A stretch of 64,000 nt of DNA, from positions 67,194,253 through 67,258,252 of the forward strand of contig CM042688.1 in NCBI GenBank assembly GCA_023614405.1, given 5' to 3'. Both the position numbers and the translations under genes were made by a program. Source of the stretch: Avena insularis (Eukaryota; Streptophyta; Magnoliopsida; Poales; Poaceae). The notes under the pieces were generated by a model. It saw nothing but the letters and a program-made list of their open reading frames with translations. It searched no databases and was not told where the DNA came from. This document shows, piece by piece, positions 10,262-21,292 of this stretch. How positions within the stretch are numbered: position 1 is the stretch's first letter; every line of letters begins with the position of its first letter.

Positions 10262-13047
10262 TTCTTTCTTTGCTTCTTATGCCTAACTTAAAGGCGTTAA
10301 AGAAAAGTACTTATTGGGAGATAACCCAAAAGTTTTAGATGAGTCTTGGAAGTTATTACTTCATTAATAACCTCTCCTTATCCTTTTTATTTGCTTTTTG
10401 TGCCAAGAGTAAGCTCTAATGAGAGAGAAGTAATGATTGGGAAAGTTACTGTCCCGAAACAGATTTCTGTGATTCACCGTAAAAATTCGTGTAAAAAATC
10501 TGAACGTCTTTTTGAGGCGTGAATTTTTGTGCTTCTGACCCAGGTTGTTATCTAACTTTCGTTAGTTCAACACTTTTTGATTTGAGCAACATAAGGTCTT
10601 CGAAAAAATTCGTCTTTACCTGCTGGTCTGTTTTGACAGATTTCTGCCATTTTCTGCATTTGCTTCTTGTTGGTTCCTTTTTGAGTTCTTTTGGGGAATT
10701 GAGATTTTTAAGGGAAGTGCTACAATAGCTAGTGTTCTAATGGAAGTTTATTTGGTGTTAGAACTGAACCTTAAGACTTATTTATCTTGAGTGCACTAAT
10801 GTTGCTAATAAAGATTGTGTGAAGTTTTGTATGAAGGAAAAATTTCAGGTGTATGGAAGGAATGAGTAATGAGATGAAGGATGGACTAAAGCTCAAGATT
10901 GGGGATGCCATGCGTGTCACCCCAAGAAATCTCCAAGAAGTACAAGAGTCAAAGCTTGGGGATGCCCAAGGCATCCCCTTCTTCATCAATAAAAATCCTA
11001 GGTTTCTTCCAAACGCTTCATTTTTATTGTTTCATGCACAGTTGTGTTTTTCTTGGAGCGTCTTCTTTTTCATTTTCATTTTGGTTTTTTGTTTGCTTTT
11101 GTTTGCTTAGTTTTCTGAATAAATTGGTTGGACCCCCTCTTTCATACATTGGTTTGCAAATAGTTTGGTTTGGTTTGGAAAAGAGTAGGAAAGTTCATGC
11201 TTATGTGGTAAAAAGAGCTTGTTTTTTACTGTGGCCTATGATTTGTCATGCCATGCTTGATATTGTTTTAGTTTTATTCTTAGTATTCTTTGCTGTAGCA
11301 TGACTTGTTATAAACAATTGAGATTGCTTAATGTGCCTTGGATGAATCATGCGTTGTTTTAGCATATTAAAGCATAGTATAGTGGTATTCTCCTTTGATG
11401 CTTTATTTGGGTTGACTTGGCACATGCTCACACCATGTTATGACTATCTCAAGTCACCATAGCCTTTATGATCCTTTAGTTTTCAACTTGTAGTATCACT
11501 TTATGCTTTGATCATTGATGTTTTGTCGCTCTGCATGATTATGGCCATTATTGCTCTCTTAGTTTGTCGCTCCCAGTCTTTTGCTAGCCTCCACAACAAA
11601 GTATGAGTTCCACTCATGCATCAACCTCCCTAAACCAAGTTATTCCAAAGATTCCACCATACCTACCTACTAGCTTATGCTATTCCAAGTATATTCATGC
11701 TTTTGTTTACCTTCCAAATTAAACTTGTTATGAGAAAACTAGTGATTAAAGCTCTCACGAACTTGATGGCACACTTTACTTTACTTGCCCTTAATAAACT
11801 TGAACCATTGTGTCTTCTATGTTATATATGCTTGCACTTATTTGTTGGGAATTAGCAGAACCATGCTTTCATGGGGAACGCTTTCAACATTGCACTTGGT
11901 ATTTGTACCTAGTTGATATCATGCTCTTTTGTATATGCATGTCATCGGTGTGAAATGAAAGGGGAGATTGTAAGTCCATGGAGTTATGTATATGTATTAG
12001 AGAAACGCCTAGGCCGCTGGTCTAATCCATGCTGACATGGTGGAAACCTGCAGCGTAACCATAATGAGCTGTCTATGAAGCATTCTTCTTATAAAAAAAG
12101 AGTCCTATATTGAGAAAAAAAAGAGAAAAAAAGATATACTATTAAAAGATGAAAGAGAGAAAAAAATCACCATATTCCCATGGTAAATAAGAAGATTGCT
12201 GAGATGCTCGTTGTGTGCTTGCCTTGTCATTTTGATATGGGGATTCTTCCGTATCATCGTGCAAGGGGTACCCCGTTGGCGGTTCTCTATGATACACATG
12301 TACTTACAATGACAAGAACTTACCGGTGACTAAACTTGAGTAGCATGAGGAGCGGCCCTCGTATACAAGGGACATGAGATTTCTGACTTATACTTTGTCA
12401 AGCATGTACACCATAGTTTGTTCACTTTAACCTTAATCACTTCAAGATGCTTATGATAGGGACAATGAGAGCTGAAAGCTATTAAGTAGCATAATTTTTG
12501 GAAGCTCTTTATGAGACTCGAATCCCTACTTCCTTTTATAAAGGCCTTTCTTCCACCATTACATTGATTCTCTACCTTCTACCTTTATGCACCTACTTTG
12601 AGAGCATAGTGGCCATTCTTAGTTCTATGTGCATTGTCCCAAGACTAGTTGATTGATGCATAACTTGATATTGCTTGCTTTAAACTATTTGTATCTAGTC
12701 ACTCTTATGAACTTTGAAGGTGTCCTATGCATTTATATTTTCTACTCTATGAGGGACAAGCTGAATGCTATTATGCTATGTTTTCTTTATGTGAAACAAA
12801 CAAACGTCTTGCAAAGCATTGTTATTCATGAATCTTTTGTTTATGCCTTTTCATGTTGCATCATAGTTTCTTTGCTTATTGCTAGAACTTTGTCTTTCAT
12901 GTTATGATTGAAGTACTTTGATCCCAGCTTTGATTGTTTGACAAATACTTTGATCAAGTCTTTGATGGTGCATGTCACCTAAAAAATTATTCTTTCTTTT
13001 TATCACTTACCTACTCGAGGACGAGCAGGAGTTAAGCTTGGGGATGT
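10262..13047 (+). other. 3' internal region of element B, non-coding
   Basis: AT-rich, long untranslated region with the conserved element TTGGGAGATAACCCAAAAG near 10314, which recurs on the minus strand in G (about 50815-50835), and a purine run at 12112-12170. The stretch 11520-12870 is closely repeated at 57420-58770 (element H). The region closes with GTTAAGCTTGGGGATG (13031-13046), the likely polypurine tract before the 3' LTR at 13048. Short open frames here have no recognisable domain. Confidence 0.7.
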
Positions 13048-13173
13048 TGATACATTGCAAATGTATCTATAATTTTTGATGTTCCATGCTTGTTTTGTAT
13101 CCACTTTCTTGTGTTTTGTTCCAACTTTGGAGTACTTTTCATATGATTTCTTGGACTAACCTATTAACAAGAG
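13048..13173 (+). repeat. 3' LTR of element B, first part
   Basis: This repeats 7572-7696 closely, up to AACCTATTAACAAGAG, where copia element C begins. The LTR resumes at 33621 at the position equivalent to 7951, so about 255 bases of the LTR are missing around C's 3' edge. Confidence 0.85.
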
Positions 13174-14824
13174 TGAAGGGAATATGCCCGAGAGGCAATA
13201 ATAAAGTGGTTATTATCTTATTCCATGTTTATGATAAATGTTTATTTTGCATGCTATAATTGTATTGATCGGAAACATCAATACATGTGTGTTTAATAAA
13301 CAAAAAGGCTTCCTAGTTATGCCTCTCATATAAACTAGCTCATTGATTAACAAGATGATCAAGGTTTCCTGATCATGGACATTGGATGCTGTTAATAACG
13401 AGGTCACAACATTAGTTGAATGATGTGATGAACATTCATCCGAAGTATAGCATTACGATCAAAGTCATTATGTTTATATTGCTATAACATCATACGAAGT
13501 AATCTTTATCCTTAGACCATGATATCATGTTAATTGCTAACACCGGAAGAGTATCTTGATAACATCAAACGTCACCGTTATGTGGTGACTATAAAGATGG
13601 GTTCAGTGCTACGAAGGTGTTATGTTGAGGCTCATGGATCAAGAGTGGAATTTGTCAATCCCGATGACGGATAGATATACTCTGGGCTCTCTCGGTGATA
13701 TCACATTAAGATAGCTTGCAAGCAAGTGATGTGATCACTAGAATGTTATATCACGGGAACGAGAAAAGAGTGCATGTCGGCAATGAGATCAAACTAGGTA
13801 TGGAGATACCGATGATCGAATCTCAGACATGTAATATATCACGAGACAAAGGGATTTAGTTACAAGCGTTAAAGGTTCTCACGATCATAGAAGTCATCGT
13901 TGAATATGCAGGAGTCAGTATGGATCTCCAGGTCCCGCTTCTGATTCTTGATCTGAGAGGAGTCTCAATCATGTCTGCATTATTCACGAACCATAGGGTG
14001 ACACACTTAAGAGTTACCGGACACCATTTTGGAGCACATATGTTTCATACGAAAGAATTGCAAAGCGCAGGAATTGTTTTGATAGAAACCGGAAATTGTT
14101 TCGGGTGAAATTGCAGAAAGTGGTTCTGCATGTGATATTGAAATATTGCAAGGGGTTATATGTGAATGTTTGTTAATTAAAGTAATTAACAAAATTCTGA
14201 ATAAATTTAATAAAAGAGTTTTATTAAATGAGAGAGCATTAAACTTGGAGAATTTTAATGCATTTAAAATAGGGACTTTAAAGGGGAATATGAAGAGGCA
14301 TTTTAATGTGGAGGGGTTACCACCACATGAATGGGGGAGGTGAGGAGTCACCCCCCATGCGCCGACCATGAAGGAGGGGCACCCCCCTCCTCCTATAAAA
14401 GGCCACCCTCTTCCTCCTTCTTCCTCACACCTCCTTGTGAAGGATCTCTCTCCCCCTCTAGAATTATTCCCCCATGGTCTCGGATTAGCGAGATACATGT
14501 TCCCGGTGGCATTTCATCTGGAAGGAGTTGCTGCTTCCGCTGATCGCTGGAGCGAGGAGGTGGAGGTTGTCCGGTGGCTTGAATATGTGTGCGAGTACGG
14601 ATGCGCTGCTGAGTTGTGGCGCTCGGACTTCCTCACGATCTTGAGATCAGCAAGTGTACGACTACATCAACCACGAGTTCCTACTCGTTAACAAAACTCG
14701 TTGTCTTCGAGGTTAAGTTCTTGTTGGATGTATGTCCACCCGTTGCTTTGTACCTAGTAGATAGATCTTGGCGTGTAGTTCTCATCATAGGAATTTTTTT
14801 GTTTTCTATGCTGCGGACCCAACA
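13174..14824 (+). repeat. 5' LTR of element C
   Basis: A 1651-bp LTR. Its first 870 bases match 32740-33613 with about twenty differences by eye. TATAAAA at 14394-14400 sits in a GC-rich promoter region, followed by a CT-rich leader. The last 480 bases are also present, diverged, at 53929-54465. Confidence 0.87.
14394..14400 (+). promoter_or_regulatory. Putative TATA box of copia LTR C
   Basis: TATAAAA in a C-rich context, about 430 bases before the LTR end. The same CTCCTCCTATAAAAGGCC context is conserved in the copia LTR piece at 53971-53988. Confidence 0.6.
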
Positions 14825-14825
14825 G

Positions 14826-14840
14826 TGGTATCAGAGCCTG
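14826..14840 (+). other. Primer-binding site of element C (tRNA-Met type)
   Basis: TGGTATCAGAGCCTG immediately after the LTR end plus one spacer base, as usual for BARE-like copia elements. Confidence 0.85.
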
Positions 14841-17800
14841 ATCTATGCGTAGGTGCTTTGCACGGGTAGTACACATATGTTTATATGTGGGCGATGATGA
14901 TCATGTTATTGCTTCTTTCATGTATTTTGGATATTGGTGGCATAGTGGGATGAAGCGGCCCATACCAACCTTACATGTCATCGTACATGAGACCGGTTCC
15001 ACGACTGACATGCAACTAGTTTTGCATAAGTGGCTGGAGGGTGTCTGTCTCTCCTACTATAGTCAATATCTGATTTACAACGAGTTGCTAATAACTTGGT
15101 TATCCTCGTTGTGGTTCCATGTTCGTAGGTAAGAACGGTTCTATCTTCGAAAGCCCTAAGCCACATAAAACTTGCAATTGATAAATTAGAGGCGTCTAGT
15201 TTAGATCGTTGCTAGGCTAGTGTCATGATATGGTAATGTTGTAAGTAGATGTATGATAGATACTCTTACAACACACCTAAAGTGTAAGTTCCATAGACCT
15301 TGGCCTTACACACAAAGGAATGATAGAGATCATACCACGATGCAAATGATAGAGATCAAATGCATGGACCATATCATCCCACTTTACACATTAGATGTTT
15401 GCATCTTACATTGCTAGTTTGACATTTTAGTAGCATTATAAGATGATCCCTCATTTAAATATCAAGATAAAAATGTGTTCTTCCTTAAGTATGCACCGTT
15501 GTATGGTTCGTGTTTTGAGACATCACGTGATGATCGGGTGTACTCGACTCTATGCTTTCATATAACGGGTGTAAGACAGTTTTACGCACGCGAATACTAA
15601 GGTTCTTACTTGGCGAGCCTAGCATGTACAGACATGGCCTCAGAACATGGACCGAAAGGTTAAGCATGAGTCATATAGTTGATATGATGCCCATATTGAT
15701 GCTCTCCTTTGAAGCTACACTGACTCACGTGATGATCGGACTTGGTGTAGTGAATTTGGTTCATGTAATCACCAAAAAGGCACGAGGGATGTCGTGTTTG
15801 AGTGGGAGTTCATTTCTAATTTGGATTAGTCGAACTCAATTTGTCATAAACTAAATCGAAGTGAATTTGCATAATTTGTTGTAGTCATTGGCGTCTGTTC
15901 ACTACCTTATGCTTAGTTTTAATTGAGATAATAGAACTATAGAATTCTGGATATTTACTTTCTGACTGGTATCGTATTGTTTTGAATGTCAATTTAAAGT
16001 TTATAAGTCCTATTGCAAACTTTCAGCAAACTCTATTTACTCCATAAAGTTTAATAAGTAGTATTAAATCAAGAGTAAGAATTCCAATGTTAGTATCTAA
16101 AGTATCATGTTTGCCTCCATGATTATTGATATTCAAAAGTTGTTTTAATATCAAGATTATATAGGAGCTGGAAATTGTTTCAGAAACCATCATGTGTGAA
16201 AGATATTGTGATATCTGAAACAATGCTTTTGGTTGCATTATGATAGAGTATAATTTAGCAAAATACATGTTCTCATATTGTATGAGAATTTGTGAAGGAT
16301 GGAGATGCTAGGCATCCGGATCTCCCAAAAAGGTTTTTGGGAACTAAAATTATACTCATCATTATTCCTTATAGGCTATAGTAGCTTGATCATGAAAGTT
16401 GTCATGATAAGGATGAATAGAATATGTAAGTAAAATGTTTACTACACTAATAGATTACTAAAGAATGGATTTTTGAAAGAATACCAAACATTTGATGATG
16501 GTGATCCACTTCAAAGTGCAAGTCCTAAGGTATTAGTATTTGACTATATACGCTTTGTACTATGTGTCATGTGAATGACACCACTATTGATGTTGATAGA
16601 TTCTTTTAAAAGGAAAAGGAATTGCTGAAAGAGAATCTATAAAATATTTGGCAGAAAAGAAAAAAGTTGGAGATGTCCAACTTAGGTATATAGAAGATAT
16701 ACATGTTATGGCTATATTCCTTGCTTGTTAAACAATGTGGTTCTAAGGTATTGGATACCGGTATTGGATACCGAATTGGTTGGTATCAAGTGTCATACAG
16801 GACAACACAATTCATGAACTACAATGGCCTAAGTAACTAGCAAGAGAACAAGTGATGATGTTCATCGAAAACAAATAAAGTGTTATTGTGTTTGTTCGTT
16901 GTCCTCAAACCTAGCCTTCAAGATTTGTTTTAATAATTGTTATTTTGTTCCAGTATTATGAGAACAATGGTTGTTCAAATAATTACCGTATTCCATAAAG
17001 GATGGATGAACTTTTACAAGTCTAGTGGGAGAAATCACATCCATAAACACTATTGCTAAAATGTCGCAAGACAAAGGATTGAAAGATCACTTATGAAGTG
17101 ACATCACTGTTTAAATTATATTGGAAAGAAAACATGAAGAAACTCCATGTTGATGGATTTTTGGAGTCTTTTGATTTTGATCAATTGACGCTGGTGAAAC
17201 TTTCCTCGAGATAATTGAAACTCCATTCATAGGCCAAATAGGAAAGAATGACTAACTTATTGGATATTATGCATGTTGATGTATATAGTCCATTATGTGT
17301 AGCCATATGCGATGGAGCCTTTTTGCTTCATATGCTTTCTCCAGAAATTTGAGTGAATATATCTGTATATTTACTTAATAAGGAAGAAATATGAAACATT
17401 TGAAAATTGTTCAAAGACTTTCAAGATGAAGTGAAAAATCATTGTAACAAGAAAATAAAGAGTTTATGATTCGATCATAAAGGAAGATATTTGAGTTACA
17501 TGTTTAGCAAAACACCTAAGATTTGAGGAATTGTTCCATGATTTGTGTTTCCCGATAAACCATAGGAGTATGGCATATTCGAGAGATGAAATCAAACCAT
17601 GTTTGACATGGTAAGATCAAAAGTGCCATTATGTTTTAAGGATTGAAGCTTTAGAGACTGCCGCTTTTACACTGAAAAGAGCAACATCGTGATCCGTTGA
17701 AATGACACCATATAAGTTATGGTTTGGGATAAAACCCAAATTGTTTTTTCTTAAAATTTTTGGTATGCTATGCATAAGTAAAATGTTTACAACCAAAGTC

Positions 17801-19416
17801 GGATAAGCACGTCTTTGTAGGTTATCCCAAAGAATTTGTTGGGAATTTCTCCATAATACCGAGGACAAAAGAGTTTGTTACTTGGAACGTCAAGTTTCTT
17901 GAGAAGGATTTTTTCGCGAAAAGTTAAGTGGGAGGACAATAGAACCTTGATAAGGTTGTTGAACCTTAGCTATATGTGCTAAGTAGCGCAGCTCCGGAAA
18001 GTGTCCCAGTGGCGGCCACAATGCTCATGGCTCTCGTGATTACAAAGGTTGTGATCTCGGAGATTAGAGTTCCTATTGAACCGTGTGGGTCGGTAAGAAT
18101 CAAATAGTGTGATTTGATAAGCAAGTCGTTATTGTTTTGACAATGATGAACTGACTACATGAAATGAAGCGATGATGGGCCCTGACTCCATAAAATGACT
18201 AGAAGTCATAGAATCCGCGATAGTATCCATACACGAGAAATCAAGTTTTTGAACTTGGAAGACCCTCTGGAAAGGCGTGAAGCCTATCGGTCGTGTTTGG
18301 ATCTATAAAGAAATAAGACATGAATGTTTAACATCTATGAAATAGTCGACATGTCGGAAAGAAGTTTATGAAAATTTTCAAGGAGTTGACTATGATAAGA
18401 TTTGATCTTTCATAGCGATATTTAGTCTTGACAGATTAATGTAGCAACCACTACATATAATTTGATGTATGGTAGTTGAACAAACAAAACAATGTTCTTC
18501 TAATAGAATGATTACCTAGGACGTGTACAAGACACAGTCCGAAGGATTTTGTTAATTGAAAGGGTGCTAAAAGGGCATGCAAACTTCAATAGTTGAAGTA
18601 AGCATAGCAGAGTTGGAATTTTCACCATGATGAAACTGTTAAAAGAGTTTAAATTCATCAGAGATGATGAATATGCTTGCATTTGCAAGAAATTAAGTGG
18701 GAGCGCTGAGACATATTTCTAATATATTATGTAGAGGACATATTGTTGATTGGAAATGATGTATCTTGTATTGACACAAGTTAAGAATTTCATTAAAATA
18801 AGATTTCGATGAAAGACTTGGGCAAACCCAGAATATTTGGCATCAATATCTATATGGATAGATTAAGGCGCTAATATGGTTGTTCCAGACATACATATAT
18901 GAGATATTGAAAGGATTCAATATGGAAACAACAAGAAAGGTTCTTGCTGCATGGAAAGAATTGTATCAAGATTCAAGTGTTTCAACACTTGGTGAGTAAA
19001 ATCACATGAAGATTTTGATCGATTATACCATGATATGTATATATCCAAAATGTCCTATGCTCTAAATGTTATGAGCACATACCAGAATGATTCATAAGAT
19101 GAGCATTGGACGATAGTAAAGATATTCTTATGATCTTTGGAAGAACTAAGAATATATCATGTATAAGTGACAAATAGTTAAAGGTAGTTCATTGTAAAGT
19201 GTTACATTGATACTAGTTTTGTCACAAGATACAAATTAAATTTATCTTAACTTATACTATGGGTGGCACAATGTAATGGAAAGGATGTTCCATGATGGAT
19301 TTGGATGAGTTCCAAAGTTGAGACATTGTGACGGATATTACAACAAAAAGGCTAAGTATATGACTACTATAGTAGAAGCATAGGAGGGCATTTGTGTTAA
19401 GTAGTTTGTTATCAAA
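14841..19416 (+). pseudogene. Degenerate copia gag-pol of element C (5' and middle part)
   Basis: There is no long ORF, but short in-frame islands identify the polyprotein in copia order. An integrase-side island near 17702 reads MTPYKLWFG, and another near 17802-17843 reads DKHVFVGYPKEFVG. An RT island at 18274-18309 reads KGVKPIGRVWIYK. The RT catalytic box at 18725-18739 reads YYVED where YVDD is expected. An RNase H-side island at 19049-19081 reads MSYALNVMSTY. The first 1.5-2 kb (gag region) is too decayed to recognise. The RT core has lost one catalytic Asp, and many stops and indels separate the islands. Element D enters at 19422 with CTAGG duplicated. Confidence 0.72.
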
Positions 19417-19421
19417 CTAGG

Positions 19422-19911
19422 TGACGAGGGTTTAACTCATCAATGCCCATTGTTATGGACTTGGGTTTTGGAGAAGGAGGGAGCGCTGGAGACATCTATC
19501 GGCTAGCAAACAAGCACACAGGGGACAAAGGATTTACCCAGGATCAGGCCTCGTAGAGGTCCCTACTCCTGCTTGTCTGCTCGTGGAATTATCGAAGGAG
19601 TCGAAAGTTACAATGGTGCACAGATGCAATCTGGCAAGGGTTGTGGAAACTAGGGTTGTGTGTGTCCTCCTCGCCGCCCCCTCCTAGCCCTTATATAGAT
19701 AGGCTAGGTCTCGGGTAGCAGGTTGAGTCGGTTACAAGTTAGGGTTTTCCCCTTTCAAACTTTCTATCTTCAACTTTCTCTTGATCTTCAAGCAATCGAG
19801 AGTCCACAGGTTACTCGAGTCCTTCTATCTAGGCCTTGGCGACACCGTGGGCCTGTACGTATTTGGATCGTATATACCAAGCTCGAGTACCTATAGGGTA
19901 TACCCATGTCA
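19422..19911 (-). repeat. 3' LTR of element D
   Basis: 490 bp, matching 31946-32434 with about fifteen differences by eye. It contains a minus-strand TATA-like ATCTATATAA (19691-19700). The adjoining purine tract on the minus strand (complement of 19912-19930, ACTCAGGGGCTAC) is the likely second-strand primer. Confidence 0.93.
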
Positions 19912-20439
19912 GTAGCCCCTGAGTGTCCAGTGGAATCGCAGATTCGACTGGGGACTTTTGAAGCCTTCGAGTGCCTAAATGAGTACATTTTGATTGCTTT
20001 TATTCGTGTCATAGAGATTGTTGATATACGTGCCTAATATAACCGAAGTATCGGTATCAGTTAAGCACCTTAGGGTGAAACAACGCAATCTACTCAAATT
20101 CGAGTCCCCGGACTCGAATCTGGAAAAGTGCTGGTGTAATTTGACTCGGTAGCGGAGGTCTTACGAGTCAATTCCATTATATGGGTGTGAGCACTTGACG
20201 CGTCCGTCGAGGCATGTTCATCGTGCCTGTAGGCACGGATATGTTTCTGGTAGTGCGCAGTTAAATGCGTTGCCAGGCCTTATTCAGGTCTTACCTTCAC
20301 GCCGTAGGTGCGGCATCCGAATTTTATCATCGCGGAGACAATTCGGGCGACCTAGGAGACGCAGTCTCTTTGTAGGGGGAAAATTATGATGCGGTGTCGC
20401 CATGAGTTTCGAGTGTGGATGTTATCAACACACAGTTTT

Positions 20440-20830
20440 TTGTACAAATAATCATAGGGTGCGCGACCAGTATCCTATGGGAGTAACCCCGAGTGCTGGT
20501 TGAGTCGAAGACTCGGCGAGGACTAAGAACTTTGTGACTCTTGTCGTCTTTTGCTTGCTTGTTTGGTCGATGACTCAGGCAGTACTAAAACACTTTTGCA
20601 TCATTGCCGTCTTTTGCCTGCTTGTTTCAGTCAAATTTGTTTCCGGCGCTCCCTATGGGAGTAACCCATGTCCATAATCGAACTGTGTTTCGAGTGGTTG
20701 GGTTTGCTTTTGTGATTGTCCATGTTCTTGCAACAAGAAAAAGGAAAGTCGTAGGGTGCGTGGCCAGCGCTCCCTATGGGAGTAGCCCCCGAGTGCTTGG
20801 TGGAGTCGAAGACTCCAGCAAGGACTAAAA
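20440..20830 (-). repeat. Imperfect tandem repeats in the 3' untranslated region of element D
   Basis: Diverged units containing CCTATGGGAGTA, CCCCGAGTGCT and GAGTCGAAGACTC lie at about 20459-20530, 20645-20670 (partial) and 20756-20825. Related PPT-like CCCCTGAGTG sequence adjoins the LTR at 19914. Such repeats before the 3' LTR are common in Tat elements. They may have arisen by slippage on the polypurine tract. Confidence 0.6.
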
Positions 20831-21292
20831 ATAGTCGAAGTTTTCCACTGCGTAGCCTTGGTGACATTAGTGCTGACGCTTGTATGACCTTAGTTGCCCG
20901 CGTGAACGATTTTGACGGGACGTGACGAGCGGTGGGTCCCACTTTCTGACTTTGATTTGACTGGGCGTGTGTAATCTTATTTTTAACTGCGCCTCCTCGA
21001 TTTCCGCGCGTAATGGTAGAAGTGGGGGGACAGTTCACGCTTCCTCTTCTCCACGCGTCCAACGCGATGCGAGCCATGCGTCCAATAGGGTTTTTGTCAG
21101 CCGTTGGATTGCATCTCCCAGGGGTTAAGTAGCGGTGCTGCGGCGGTAATTTCCCATCTGCGCTCTTTCTTCCTTGCTGCCATCGCCATTGCTGCTGCTT
21201 TTCTGCTTTCCCCTGCGCCCATCTTCTCCATGACGCTGGACCAGATCCGTTCGTTTCCGAGCTACTTCCTTCGCTCACATCGCCGCCGCGCA
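20831..21292 (+). promoter_or_regulatory. Presumed promoter and leader of the antisense gene of element D
   Basis: A 460-base stretch without a gene on either strand, immediately upstream of the ATG at 21293. The 3' part is CT-rich (CTTCCTTGCTGCCATCGCC and similar), typical of plant leaders. I cannot point to a convincing TATA box. An ATG at 21230 in the same frame is also open; I prefer 21293 because the Lys-rich start MGKKKGG looks like that of related genes. Confidence 0.35.
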
